Shown: positions 31,862 through 40,062 of the stretch, piece by piece
How positions within the stretch are numbered: position 1 is the stretch's first letter
Layout: every line of letters starts with the position of its first letter
Source: Cyclobacteriaceae bacterium
Lineage (GTDB): Bacteria > Bacteroidota > Bacteroidia > Cytophagales > Cyclobacteriaceae
Direction of reading: 5' to 3'
DNA length: 41,757 nt
Assembly: GCA_022841475.1 (NCBI GenBank)
Contig: JALHRJ010000039.1
Span: 1 to 41,757 of the forward strand
Notes under the pieces: generated by a model
The model's database searches: none
What the model was told of the DNA's origin: nothing
Seen by the model: the letters and a program-made list of their open reading frames with translations, nothing else
Made by a program: the position numbers and the translations under genes

Positions 31862-33121
31862 CTATTGGTTTGATTGACCCGGTGTAGGCGAACTAAAACT
31901 TTTCCAGGTAGCAGCTCCATCGGTGGTGCGGCCCCAGGATGTATTTTCACTTTGTGCACCAAAAGTATACTCATCTATCTTTCTGCCATCAATATAATAC
32001 AAGCCAACATCTTCACCTGCATTGCTCAACGCAAATTCAAGATGCAGTGGCCCCTGCCCTGATTGACCATCAGCCCATAAGATTAAATACTTTCCTGGTT
32101 CAATGGTAGTGGCTCCCGGATCATCGGTTGCTATCTTATGTTTAAAAGGATTTCCTTTATTATCCGAAAGATACATACCCCCAATATTTACATCGACTGA
32201 GCCTTTATTATAGATTTCAATCCAGTCGTCAAATTCATCCGTTCCCGAATCTTTATCCGGGCAACAGGAAGTATTGAACGCCATAAATTCATTGATCACT
32301 AGCTGCGGTAAGGCATCGGTATTCAGTAAATAATCTTTTGCTTTGTTGGGTGCTGTAGCCGGCTCAAAAGTTGTTTTGCCATTGGTGCCTGCAACCTCTA
32401 CATAATATTCAACAAGCCCTGTTGTTGCTACTCCCGGAATTACCGCGGTATAAGCGGTGCCGGTAAGTGTCATATTAACAGAAGTATAGGCGCCCCCATT
32501 AAATCGATGATATAATTTTACAGAAGCAATCCCGGAATTTGAGATGAGTGTTGTTGTTACTGTTACCGCCTGGTTAAGTCCGGGTACGATGGGCGATCGT
32601 GTAACCGTTGCAATGGCTGGTGCCTGGGTTGTACCATTCGTGGTTCCTTGTGTCGTTGTTCCTGAAACGGCAAGGTTCGCAGAGCCGTCAGGAAACCGAC
32701 CATAGACCTGGCCGGCATTTAATTCCGGAAATTCAACCCGGTCGATCAAGGTGCCAGAGGCATTCTCAAGAAACACAGTCTCGCCTGCCGAAGTAAGTCT
32801 GAAATTGGTATTGAGCCCGGTAGCCAGATCATTACATAATAAAACCAAAAAGCCCTTGGCGGGAATGGTTGTACCATTCGGAATTTTATACTTTGAAGCC
32901 GCGTTATCGTAAATGAAGTAACCACTGATATCCTTACTGATTTCCAGCGAATTATATAGCTCCACCCAATCTTCCCCAGAGGCGTAAACTTCATTAATAA
33001 AGAGCCCTTCTGTTACAACGGGTGCTACATCATCATCCCCGGGCGAAGAGCAGGAAAAGAAGGAAAGGTTCATCAAAACACAGCTAGCCAGAATAGATAT
33101 TTTTATCAAATATTTCACCAT
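31862..33121 (-). CDS. Lipoprotein with two lamin-tail domains
   Basis: A 419-residue protein with a lipoprotein signal ending in LSFFSCSS (Cys24). The first lamin-tail-like domain is at about 40-140 (GLFINEVYASGEDWVELYNS, DISGYFIYDN, RVEFPE). A linker with Ig-like strands follows (VTTTLISNSGIASVKLYHRF). The second lamin-tail domain is at about 270-400 (LPQLVINEFMAFNTSCCPDK, DDWIEIYNKGSVDVNIGGMY). Bacterial lamin-tail domains are beta-sandwich folds often fused to or encoded beside secreted CotH proteins, which fits the operon. It is the first gene of the operon, 22 nt before DUF4956. Confidence 0.85.
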   Translation of the reverse strand: MVKYLIKISILASCVLMNLSFFSCSSPGDDDVAPVVTEGLFINEVYASGEDWVELYNSLEISKDISGYFIYDNAASKYKIPNGTTIPAKGFLVLLCNDLATGLNTNFRLTSAGETVFLENASGTLIDRVEFPELNAGQVYGRFPDGSANLAVSGTTTQGTTNGTTQAPAIATVTRSPIVPGLNQAVTVTTTLISNSGIASVKLYHRFNGGAYTSVNMTLTGTAYTAVIPGVATTGLVEYYVEVAGTNGKTTFEPATAPNKAKDYLLNTDALPQLVINEFMAFNTSCCPDKDSGTDEFDDWIEIYNKGSVDVNIGGMYLSDNKGNPFKHKIATDDPGATTIEPGKYLILWADGQSGQGPLHLEFALSNAGEDVGLYYIDGRKIDEYTFGAQSENTSWGRTTDGAATWKSFSSPTPGQSNQ

Positions 33122-33240
33122 AAAACTTAAACAGAATTAAACAATTCCATAAAGATACGGTAATCATGGATACTTCTTATTTGTTTGAACCCTTCAAATA
33201 GGTGTGTAATCGAAAAAACTACAATTCAATCTCACCTCTG

Positions 33241-33248
33241 TAATTTTG
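33241..33248 (+). promoter_or_regulatory. -7 promoter element of uxuA
   Basis: TAATTTTG is an exact match to the Bacteroidota -7 consensus TAnnTTTG, 21 nt before the uxuA ATG. A -33 TTTG at the right distance was not obvious. It lies in the 148-bp divergent gap with the lamin-tail lipoprotein gene. Confidence 0.45.
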
Positions 33249-33269
33249 TTTAACTGTTAGCTTTACGGT

Positions 33270-34448
33270 ATGAATCCTAAGAAAGTCTTCATGGAACAAA
33301 CCATGCGATGGTTCGGTCCTTCTGATCCTGTAAGTCTCGCACACATTCGTCAGGCGGGGTGCACTGGAGTTGTTACAGCCTTGCATCATATTCCCGTGGG
33401 CGACATTTGGCCCGTAGTCGAAATTCAGAAACGGAAAGATGAAATTGAAGCGGCCGGTTTAACCTGGACCGTCATTGAAAGCTTACCCGTGCATGAGGAT
33501 ATAAAAAAGCGCTCAGGAAACTTTAGTCACTACATAGAAAACTATAAAGTCAGTTTGCACAATGTTGCTGCCTGTGGATTAAAAGTTGTTACCTACAACT
33601 TCATGCCGGTGCTGGATTGGCTTCGGACAGATCCCAGCTATGCTATGCCAGATGGTAGTAAAGCCTTGCGTTTTGAGAAATCTGCTTTCCTTGCTTTCGA
33701 TATTTTTCTTTTAAAACGACCCGGAGCAGAATCAGAATATTCAAGCGAAGAGGTTCTCGCTGCCCGTTATGTATTTGAACACATGAGTGAAACTCAAAAA
33801 GAAACGCTTTACAAGAACACCTTGATGGGACTGCCCGGGGGCAATGAGCCTTTTACAAAAGAAGAGATCTTAACCATGCTGGCATCGTATAAAAATATTG
33901 ATGCGCATGCATTGAAACAAAATCTATTTTACTTTCTGGAACAGGTCGTACCAGCGGCTGAACAAGCAGGATTAAAAATGGCTATTCACCCAGACGATCC
34001 ACCCTATCCCGTGCTGGGGTTGCCGCGTGTTGTTAGCACCGAACAAGATGCACACGATCTTATTCAGGCTGCGCCCTCTCCTGCTAATGGATTATGTTTT
34101 TGTACCGGTTCTTACGGAGTGCGTGCAGATAATGATCTTACTGGCATGGTGCAACGATTAGGGAACCACATACATTTTCTTCACTTACGAAATACAAGAC
34201 GCGATGCAGCCGGTAATTTTTACGAAGCCGATCATCTTGACGGTGATACCGACATGGTGCGCGTGGTGAAGGAAATAGTCTTGCTGATGCAACGCACCGG
34301 CCAATCAATACCCATGCGTCCGGATCATGGGCATCAAATGCTGGACGATCTTACAAAAAAAACAAACCCCGGCTACTCTGCTATTGGCAGGCTTCGGGGC
34401 CTGGCTGAATTGCGAGGTTTGGAGCAAGGTCTTGCTCATCTGCGGTAA
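33270..34448 (+). CDS. uxuA: Mannonate dehydratase
   Basis: A 392-residue protein, the normal length of UxuA. It turns D-mannonate into 2-keto-3-deoxy-D-gluconate in hexuronate breakdown. Seen motifs: [20 protein letters not shown] at the start, [65 protein letters not shown] (Cys metal ligand), HFLHLRN and MRPDHGHQM (His/Asp ligands). These are the TIM-barrel metal-site residues of the family, so the enzyme looks intact. It stands alone on the plus strand without uxuB or kdgK beside it. Confidence 0.95.
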   Translation: MNPKKVFMEQTMRWFGPSDPVSLAHIRQAGCTGVVTALHHIPVGDIWPVVEIQKRKDEIEAAGLTWTVIESLPVHEDIKKRSGNFSHYIENYKVSLHNVAACGLKVVTYNFMPVLDWLRTDPSYAMPDGSKALRFEKSAFLAFDIFLLKRPGAESEYSSEEVLAARYVFEHMSETQKETLYKNTLMGLPGGNEPFTKEEILTMLASYKNIDAHALKQNLFYFLEQVVPAAEQAGLKMAIHPDDPPYPVLGLPRVVSTEQDAHDLIQAAPSPANGLCFCTGSYGVRADNDLTGMVQRLGNHIHFLHLRNTRRDAAGNFYEADHLDGDTDMVRVVKEIVLLMQRTGQSIPMRPDHGHQMLDDLTKKTNPGYSAIGRLRGLAELRGLEQGLAHLR

Positions 34449-34479
34449 GATTTAACCCAGATATTAATTTTCTTTAAAC

Positions 34480-34493
34480 ATGACGATCGTCAT
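34480..34493. promoter_or_regulatory. ATGACnnnnGTCAT palindrome upstream of hpf
   Basis: A perfect 14-nt palindrome ATGACGATCGTCAT lies 117 nt before the hpf start. The same ATGACnnnnGTCAT frame is upstream of the eRF1-like gene at 39899. Form and spacing (5-4-5) match CRP/FNR-family operators. A regulator is not in the window. Confidence 0.6.
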
Positions 34494-34609
34494 ATGTTTT
34501 GAATTTTCTGTATTGGATATTCATAGCAAATAACACGACAAGGGCACGTTAAATTTTAAAGAGTACCTGCTGTGTTCACCTTTAAAACAAGGGTCAGACC
34601 TTGCTGTAT

Positions 34610-34954
34610 ATGCAATACATATTTCAATCACCTCAACTGCGCATTAGCGATAAAACCGAAGTGGCCCTTCAGGAAAAGTTTGATCGCCTGGAAAAATTGT
34701 TTGATCGGATTCAGCAATGTCAGGTTATGTTAAAAAAAGAAAAGGAAGGCAAGCAGAACTACTTTGTGGTAGAGGTAAAGTTGGCCGTTCCCGGCAATGA
34801 TTTATTCGCCCGCGATCAGGCCGAAAGTTTTGAATTAGCTGCTGATAACGTCTTTCTGCAATTGGAAAGTCAACTTAAAAAACATAAAGCAAAACTGAAT
34901 CAACGGGCCACCGTGCCTGTCGATAAGTTTGTAAGTGATGAGGAACTCGAATAA
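34610..34954 (+). CDS. hpf: Ribosome hibernation-promoting factor (short HPF/RaiA type)
   Basis: A 114-residue protein starting at ATG 34610 (MQYIFQSPQLRISDKTEVAL). Length, the FDRLEKLFDRIQQCQVMLKK segment, the conserved NYFVVEVKLAVPGNDLFARD stretch, and the LQLESQLKKHKAK end identify the HPF/RaiA family. It would sit on the 30S subunit in non-growing cells. An upstream TTG at 34601 adds only three residues. A CRP/FNR-type palindrome upstream and DUF2267 immediately after suggest stress or low-oxygen control. Confidence 0.88.
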   Translation: MQYIFQSPQLRISDKTEVALQEKFDRLEKLFDRIQQCQVMLKKEKEGKQNYFVVEVKLAVPGNDLFARDQAESFELAADNVFLQLESQLKKHKAKLNQRATVPVDKFVSDEELE

Positions 34955-34978
34955 GCAATTAATTTAAACACTAACACT

Positions 34979-35431
34979 ATGGCACTAAATTTTGAAAAAC
35001 ATGCCGCCAAGGGTAATGAGTTTGTCAACCGATTAGCAGCCCGTCTTGGTGATGAAGACAATCGCGACCGTGCAGGGCGTGTGCTGCGTTGTGTTCTTCA
35101 TGCCCTGCGAAACAGGCTTACGGTAGAAGAATCTTTTCAACTGATGGCCCAATTGCCCATGGCTATCAAAGCCTTATACATCGAAGGCTGGCAACCTTTC
35201 CGGTCGCATGAAAAGATTAAAACGATGCAGGAATTAAGTGAAGAAGTAGTTCGTTTGGATGGTCTTTCCGCCTGGCGCGATTTCTCAGGAATTCAAGATG
35301 CGCTCGAAGGCATTGAAGCGGTAATCAAAACCATGGCCGATTATGTTTCAGCAGGTGAACTGCACGACCTGGTTGCCGTGCTTCCCTCAGATATGAAAGA
35401 AAGTTTTATGGTGTGGTCGCACACACCCTGA
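34979..35431 (+). CDS. DUF2267 family protein
   Basis: A 150-residue helical protein. DRAGRVLRCVLHALRNRLTV, followed by SFQLMAQLPMAIKALYIEGW and the late ELHDLVAVLPSDMKESF, is the typical two-repeat arrangement of DUF2267. No catalytic residues are known. The family is often encoded beside stress proteins such as HPF, UspA and Hsp20. It starts 24 nt after hpf, so both likely share a transcript. It is convergent with the SDR gene (2 nt between the stops). Confidence 0.85.
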   Translation: MALNFEKHAAKGNEFVNRLAARLGDEDNRDRAGRVLRCVLHALRNRLTVEESFQLMAQLPMAIKALYIEGWQPFRSHEKIKTMQELSEEVVRLDGLSAWRDFSGIQDALEGIEAVIKTMADYVSAGELHDLVAVLPSDMKESFMVWSHTP

Positions 35432-35433
35432 GC

Positions 35434-36153
35434 TCATTTCGCTCCCGGCATACTCGGTCTCACTTCAATCTTGCTAGGTAATGTGCGTGGATTCATTTCG
35501 AGTAAATCAACCACAAGTTGACCAATGTCTTCGGGTTGAATTTTCCAGGCATCTTTACCGGTGGGCACATGATCATTAAATTCCGTGGCAACGGAGCCGG
35601 GCATAATCGTGGCTACTTTGATACCAAATTTCCGTAAGTCCAACATGGCTGCCTGGGTAAATCCAACAAGGCCGAACTTGCTTGCATTGTACGCACTTCC
35701 ACCTTCGAAGAAATTGGTACCCGCCAGACTGGCAATGGTGATGATGTATCCCATCGATTCCCGCAAGGCGGGTACGGCTGCCTTCACACTATAAAAAACT
35801 CCGGTGAGGTTTGTATCAATAGTTTCTTTCCATTGTTCTATCGACAGGGTTTCAATTGAACCAAAATGCCCTACACCTGCATTCGCAACGAGAACATCCA
35901 ACCGCCCCCACCTGGCAAGTACCTCCTGCACAGCATGTTGTTGTGCTTGCGCATCACTGACATCGGATTGTATACCCATGGCCTCTCCTTTCCCAAGCCG
36001 ATTTAACTTCGCAGCAGCCTCATCGGCCGATTTCTTAGAGCGGCTGGTAATAGCTACCCGCACCTGTTTGCTGATCAGGGCTTCTGCAATACCAAACCCA
36101 ATACCTTTACTTCCTCCGGTAATCAACACTACTTTATTTTCAAGGGATTGCAT
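35434..36153 (-). CDS. Short-chain dehydrogenase/reductase (SDR, FabG-like)
   Basis: A 239-residue protein from ATG 36153 (MQSLENKVVLITGGSKGIGF); a TTG start at 36192 is less likely. NAD(P)-binding GGSKGIG, structural NAGVG (VLVANAGVGHFGSIE), catalytic serine in ITIASLAGTNF, and the active-site YNASKFG (Tyr, Lys) are all present. The final PSKIEVRPSMPGAK is near the usual FabG-like end. Likely reduces a keto group or oxidises an alcohol in the cytoplasm; the substrate is not determined. It is divergent from the phospholipase-D-like gene, 72 nt away. Confidence 0.92.
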   Translation of the reverse strand: MQSLENKVVLITGGSKGIGFGIAEALISKQVRVAITSRSKKSADEAAAKLNRLGKGEAMGIQSDVSDAQAQQHAVQEVLARWGRLDVLVANAGVGHFGSIETLSIEQWKETIDTNLTGVFYSVKAAVPALRESMGYIITIASLAGTNFFEGGSAYNASKFGLVGFTQAAMLDLRKFGIKVATIMPGSVATEFNDHVPTGKDAWKIQPEDIGQLVVDLLEMNPRTLPSKIEVRPSMPGAK

Positions 36154-36225
36154 AGCTTTCGTTTCGTTAAGATTTACATGTCTCCTTTTCAAACAGGTAC
36201 GAACCGTAATAAGTTTAGTTCATCC

Positions 36226-37401
36226 ATGAAATCGGAATTAATAACGCTTAGCAGCGGATATTCAGCGCATAATACCATCGAATTGATAAACGGGGGTGCT
36301 GCCTATTTCGAAATCCTGGAACGTTTGATTGATCAGGCGAAGGAATCCATACACTTGCAGATGTACATTTATGAAGCGGATGAAACCGGGGCCCGGGTAA
36401 CGGCAGCGTTAATGCGTGCTGCGCAACGCGGTGTAAAAGTTTTTTTGCTCTTGGATGGTTACGCCTCCCGCTCCTTACCACCGGATATGATAATTGCGAT
36501 TCGGAAGTCGGGGATTTATTTCCGATGGTTTGAACCCTTGTTTAAAAGTAGCAGGTTTTACGTAGGCCGGAGAATGCACCATAAAATTTTTGTGGCCGAT
36601 GGATTACACAGCCTGGTGGGCGGCATCAATATCAGCAACCATTACAACGACAGACCAGATCACCCCGCCTGGTTGGATTGGGCTGTTTATGTAAAAGGCG
36701 AAGCCTCTACAGAATTGCATAACCGTTGTGTGCAGATGTGGTATCGGGGTTTGAAAAAATCAGCCCTCCTTTCATCCATGCGCGCACCTGTTATTGAAGG
36801 GGATAAAGATTGTTTTATCCGCATGCGGATTAATGACTATGTGCGAAATAAAAATCAGATTTCAAGAAGTTACCTCGAGATGTTCCATCGGGCGCAGTCT
36901 CAAATCACCATCATGTCGAGTTACTTTTTGCCGGGCCGGATTTTCCGAAAGAATTTAACGGCTGCTGCCAAGCGAGGCGTACGCATCCGAATTATCCTGA
37001 CCAAACTTTCCGATGTCGCCCTTGCCAAATCCGCTGAGCGTTTCTTCTATCCCTGGTTGCTAAGAAGGAACATAGAAATCTATGAATACAGAAAGAAAGT
37101 TCTTCATGGAAAAATTGCCACGTACGATGGACAATGGGTGACTGTGGGCTCCTATAACTTCAACAACATCAGTGCCTATGCAAGTCTTGAACTAAATCTT
37201 GATATACACAATCAAGGTTTTGCCAAACAAGTTGATCAATCATTGGAAGAAATTATTCTGCGCGATTGTGATCCGATCACCAAAGAATCATTCGAAAAAA
37301 GTACAAACCTCTTTGATACGTTGAGGTTCAGACTAGCCTACGAATCGATGCGATTGACCTTCTTTCTTTTCACATTCTATTTTAGGCGTGAGAAGTCCTG
37401 A
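36226..37401 (+). CDS. Phospholipase-D-family protein (cardiolipin-synthase-like)
   Basis: A 391-residue protein from the ATG at 36226. Two HKD motifs are intact: RMHHKIFVADGLHSLVGGIN and VLHGKIATYDGQWVTVGSYN. No N-terminal membrane helices precede them, which is like short ClsB-type synthases; the last 20 residues (SMRLTFFLFTFYFRREKS) are hydrophobic. It could make cardiolipin from phosphatidylglycerol or similar lipids, or cleave phosphodiesters. ClsB-like is the preferred reading. It is divergent from SDR and convergent with the YdjM-like gene. Confidence 0.85.
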   Translation: MKSELITLSSGYSAHNTIELINGGAAYFEILERLIDQAKESIHLQMYIYEADETGARVTAALMRAAQRGVKVFLLLDGYASRSLPPDMIIAIRKSGIYFRWFEPLFKSSRFYVGRRMHHKIFVADGLHSLVGGINISNHYNDRPDHPAWLDWAVYVKGEASTELHNRCVQMWYRGLKKSALLSSMRAPVIEGDKDCFIRMRINDYVRNKNQISRSYLEMFHRAQSQITIMSSYFLPGRIFRKNLTAAAKRGVRIRIILTKLSDVALAKSAERFFYPWLLRRNIEIYEYRKKVLHGKIATYDGQWVTVGSYNFNNISAYASLELNLDIHNQGFAKQVDQSLEEIILRDCDPITKESFEKSTNLFDTLRFRLAYESMRLTFFLFTFYFRREKS

Positions 37402-37409
37402 ATAGTTTT

Positions 37410-38420
37410 TTATTCGCCCCACATTCTTTTAATTAATGACCGGGTAGCACTCCAATCCCAATTTGCAAAACGACCGCGCTGCAAAACAAGGTGATTATCC
37501 AGCTCAGGTTTTAAATAGTAGTGGAATACAAAGCCCGCTCGTGGATTTTGCCAGCCAATCATTTGTCCAAACCGCAGATCATTAAAAATTAGTGTATCCC
37601 CTTTTACTTCTACGGTATAATACCCTTGAGAAAAGCGTTTGAGTCGCTCCAGCTCGTCAGAATTTGTTACACGTTGCAGCAGGGAATCCTGCTTCGGAAA
37701 AAATTCAAAGTCGATGCCGGCACGCTTATCAAAAACCGACCGATAGCCTACATAACTACCTGAGTCGGTTTGGGCAACAACATACCATAACCAGTTGTTG
37801 AACGGGGTGGGCGTGGTAAAATAGTTATCATGCGTAATATGCTGAGCGGCCAGCGTTGCTTTAACGGCTTGGTCAATCTGAAACTTATTGATCAATCCAT
37901 AGCCCAAATACAATACACTGATGGCAATACCAATGGCAGCCGTATACACACGTCTTTTATTTTCAATGGAAGTAAGAATCAGAAAAAGTGTAGCAACTCC
38001 TAATGAGATGGAGAAAAGTGGATCGGCAACGAACAGGGTATGGAATGAAATGCGTGTGTGACTGAACGGTTCAAGCCAGGCGGTGCCATAAGCATTAAAG
38101 GCATCGAGCACAGAGTGTAACAATACCTGAATGCCAAAAAACCGTAACCAATAATAAAAGTTAGTCTGTGTATTCCCCCACCCTCGTTGTGCTGCCCACG
38201 CCAATAAAGGTGTAATGAGAGCAACAAATAAAAACGAGTGCGTAAATCCCCGGTGGGCCAGCAAATTGGCTGAGGGCTCTAACCAGACTGAAAAAATGAA
38301 ATCAATATCAGGCACGGATTGTGCGAGCGCACCGAATACCAATGCTTTCTTGCCGATACGTTTGGTGGCAAGCAATTCGCCCAGGCATGCCCCCAAGGCA
38401 ACATGTGTTATGGTATCCAC
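37410..38420 (-). CDS. YdjM/DUF457-family metal-dependent membrane hydrolase
   Basis: A 336-residue protein with GTG start (MDTITHVALGACLGELLATK). The start motif with a histidine, VPDIDFIFSV, and HRGFTHSFLF are the conserved metal-binding-like signature of the DUF457/YdjM family. About four to six transmembrane segments follow (FLFVALITPLLAWAAQ, VATLFLILTS, IGIAISVLYLGYGL), then a soluble C-terminal domain of about 140 residues. Function is not established for the family. It begins the minus-strand run read just after the 140-aa membrane protein (9-nt gap). Confidence 0.8.
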   Translation of the reverse strand: MDTITHVALGACLGELLATKRIGKKALVFGALAQSVPDIDFIFSVWLEPSANLLAHRGFTHSFLFVALITPLLAWAAQRGWGNTQTNFYYWLRFFGIQVLLHSVLDAFNAYGTAWLEPFSHTRISFHTLFVADPLFSISLGVATLFLILTSIENKRRVYTAAIGIAISVLYLGYGLINKFQIDQAVKATLAAQHITHDNYFTTPTPFNNWLWYVVAQTDSGSYVGYRSVFDKRAGIDFEFFPKQDSLLQRVTNSDELERLKRFSQGYYTVEVKGDTLIFNDLRFGQMIGWQNPRAGFVFHYYLKPELDNHLVLQRGRFANWDWSATRSLIKRMWGE

Positions 38421-38429
38421 AAACTGATC

Positions 38430-38852
38430 TTATAAGGCGCGTTTACTTTTCTGAAAGTTACCCAATAACATTAACAACAAACCAATAATAAAATAAATCA
38501 ATTGTAAATAGTGAGATTCCGGCAGCAGGTATACTTGCACCAGAATCCATCCTGCTAGAATTGCACCCTGACAAAATACTAATGTTGGATAGATGGGATT
38601 TTTGAGCATGGTAAAAACTGAAGCCATCATGGATAACAACCCAACCGCAAAAAACAGGATTAACCCCGGCAGTTGGAAGTCGTCAAACATGGTATCGCGC
38701 AATCCTTCTGCAGGAAGTCCAATGCTTTTACCCGATGGATCCATCACCAGCGCTGCTCCCCCTCCGCTTGCAGAAAAGCCCACTACCAGCAATAAGATTA
38801 TTGAAACACTCCAGGCAATAGATTGTAAATTTGTATGGGCCCCTTGTTTCAT
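38430..38852 (-). CDS. Small integral membrane protein, unrecognised
   Basis: A 140-residue protein with about four hydrophobic segments: IAWSVSIILLLVVGFSASGG, LILFFAVGLLSMMASVFTML, LVFCQGAILAGWILVQVY and LIYFIIGLLLMLLGNF. No family is recognised. The gene lies 10 nt behind the coiled-coil gene and 9 nt before the YdjM-like gene, so it is co-transcribed with both. Confidence 0.65.
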   Translation of the reverse strand: MKQGAHTNLQSIAWSVSIILLLVVGFSASGGGAALVMDPSGKSIGLPAEGLRDTMFDDFQLPGLILFFAVGLLSMMASVFTMLKNPIYPTLVFCQGAILAGWILVQVYLLPESHYLQLIYFIIGLLLMLLGNFQKSKRAL

Positions 38853-38862
38853 AGCAGTACAA

Positions 38863-39480
38863 TTACGTTAAACTTTCTACTGCATTCTTAAGATGTTTAT
38901 AGGCTAATGAAATTTCATACCGAAAATCATTATACCGTTCCGGTCGAGTATATACCTTATCATTTGCATGCGTTGCCAATCTTTTAATTTCTCTTCGCAC
39001 GGCTTGCATTTTTTTCCGATATTCGTCCCGGATATCAAACCCCTTTAACCGGAAGCGCAGTCGCAGGATTTCCATTTTCAGTTTAAATTGTTCTACCTCA
39101 TGGCTAAAGAAATCCGGCATCTGCATGTTGCTCCAATTTTTTTTGATTGCATCTTCTAGGTTGCTGATGGATTGCATGATCTTCTTCTTCTGTACTTCAA
39201 ATAAATCTTTCGTATCAGCCTTACCCAACACGAGCTGCAATTCAAGATCCTCCAGTTTGGTTTTTACTTCGGGAGTGATAGCCTTTTGGGAAGCATTAAG
39301 AAAATTTTTCAATTCCATAACATACATCCGGAAGGTATGCTTGATTTCTTCGAACTTATCTTTGGCTTCAACTTTACCAAGTGCTAGTTGCACGGTAAGT
39401 TCATCAATCTCCTGCTGCGCAAGCAATAACTTGTCACTTACCTGTTGCAGCACATTGTCTATATTTTCCTGAGTTTTCAT
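38863..39480 (-). CDS. Coiled-coil protein with tandem internal repeats
   Basis: A 205-residue, highly charged helical protein starting at ATG 39480 (a TTG start at 39504 is less likely). Two repeats with a 51-residue period are visible: QLALGKVEAKDKFE (31-44) and QLVLGKADTKDLFE (82-95), each followed by a helix (TFRMYVMELKNFL and KKIMQSISNLEDAI). A third, weaker unit begins with LRLRFRLKGFDIRDEYRKK. No enzymatic motif seen; likely forms an extended bundle. It follows the eRF1-like gene by 11 nt, suggesting one operon under the upstream palindrome. Confidence 0.7.
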   Translation of the reverse strand: MKTQENIDNVLQQVSDKLLLAQQEIDELTVQLALGKVEAKDKFEEIKHTFRMYVMELKNFLNASQKAITPEVKTKLEDLELQLVLGKADTKDLFEVQKKKIMQSISNLEDAIKKNWSNMQMPDFFSHEVEQFKLKMEILRLRFRLKGFDIRDEYRKKMQAVRREIKRLATHANDKVYTRPERYNDFRYEISLAYKHLKNAVESLT

Positions 39481-39491
39481 AGCGCATCTTG

Positions 39492-39899
39492 TTAGAAGTG
39501 ACAATAATTACCAACCAGGATTTGCTGGAGTTCGTTTTTGAAAAAGGACTTTCGCTGATTTTCAGTTAGTCTGTCAGTAGTTTTAACACGAATGTTTACA
39601 TGTTTGAACTGAGGATTAGCCGTGAGCAGATTAAATAATTCATTCTTGGCTTCAGTGGGTCCAAACAAAAGAACAGCCTCGGAGCCAGCAATCTTTTCTC
39701 TAATCTTGTTAAAGTATTCCGTCACCAGTTGCCTTTCCTTTTTGTGCATCAGCCCTTCATTTCGGAAGAAACTGTGTTGCTTTTCTTCCCAGGTAAAGTC
39801 AGACGTTACCTCGGTAGTGACGATTTCATCGCCCATCATCTCCATTATGTAAGCACTGGAATAATCCATCCAGATACCCACCCCTTTGTTGGTTTTCAT
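39492..39899 (-). CDS. eRF1-domain-3-like (host-attachment/baeRF-like) protein
   Basis: A 135-residue protein from ATG 39899 (MKTNKGVGIWMDYSSAYIME). The C-terminal half (VLLFGPTEAKNELFNLLTAN, IRVKTTDRLTENQRKSFFKN) resembles the eRF1 domain-3-like or host-attachment-protein fold seen in stress-linked families. A release-factor role is not implied, because the catalytic GGQ part is absent. First gene of a minus-strand group with the coiled-coil, small membrane and YdjM-like genes; the palindrome at 39977-39990 lies 78 nt upstream of its start. Confidence 0.6.
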   Translation of the reverse strand: MKTNKGVGIWMDYSSAYIMEMMGDEIVTTEVTSDFTWEEKQHSFFRNEGLMHKKERQLVTEYFNKIREKIAGSEAVLLFGPTEAKNELFNLLTANPQFKHVNIRVKTTDRLTENQRKSFFKNELQQILVGNYCHF

Positions 39900-39976
39900 A
39901 TGGCTGAATTTAATTTTAGTGTACTCCTGTTCCGTCAATCACTTGACGATATTACATTACTCGTGAGCGGTAAAAA

Positions 39977-39990
39977 ATGACCACCGTCAT
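39977..39990. promoter_or_regulatory. ATGACnnnnGTCAT palindrome upstream of the eRF1-like gene
   Basis: ATGACCACCGTCAT has the same 5-4-5 arms as the site before hpf (34480-34493). The arms are identical at all ten positions. A CRP/FNR-family protein is the best candidate to bind both, tying the right-hand group into one stress or redox regulon (inference). Confidence 0.6.
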
Positions 39991-40001
39991 ATCGATGAGA
40001 T

Positions 40002-40046
40002 AAAAAAATAAAGCCCTTTAGAGAAGTTTCTAAAGGGCCTTTATTA
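40002..40046 (-). terminator. Rho-independent terminator after the Gfo/Idh gene
   Basis: Minus-strand arms AAAGGCCCTTTA and TAAAGGGCTTT pair around a short loop containing its own GAAACTTC hairpin, and are followed by ATTTTTTTA. The position, 16 nt after the oxidoreductase stop, fits transcription termination. It also separates that gene from the eRF1-like group. Confidence 0.85.
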
Positions 40047-40062
40047 GCATACCAAAGGTATG

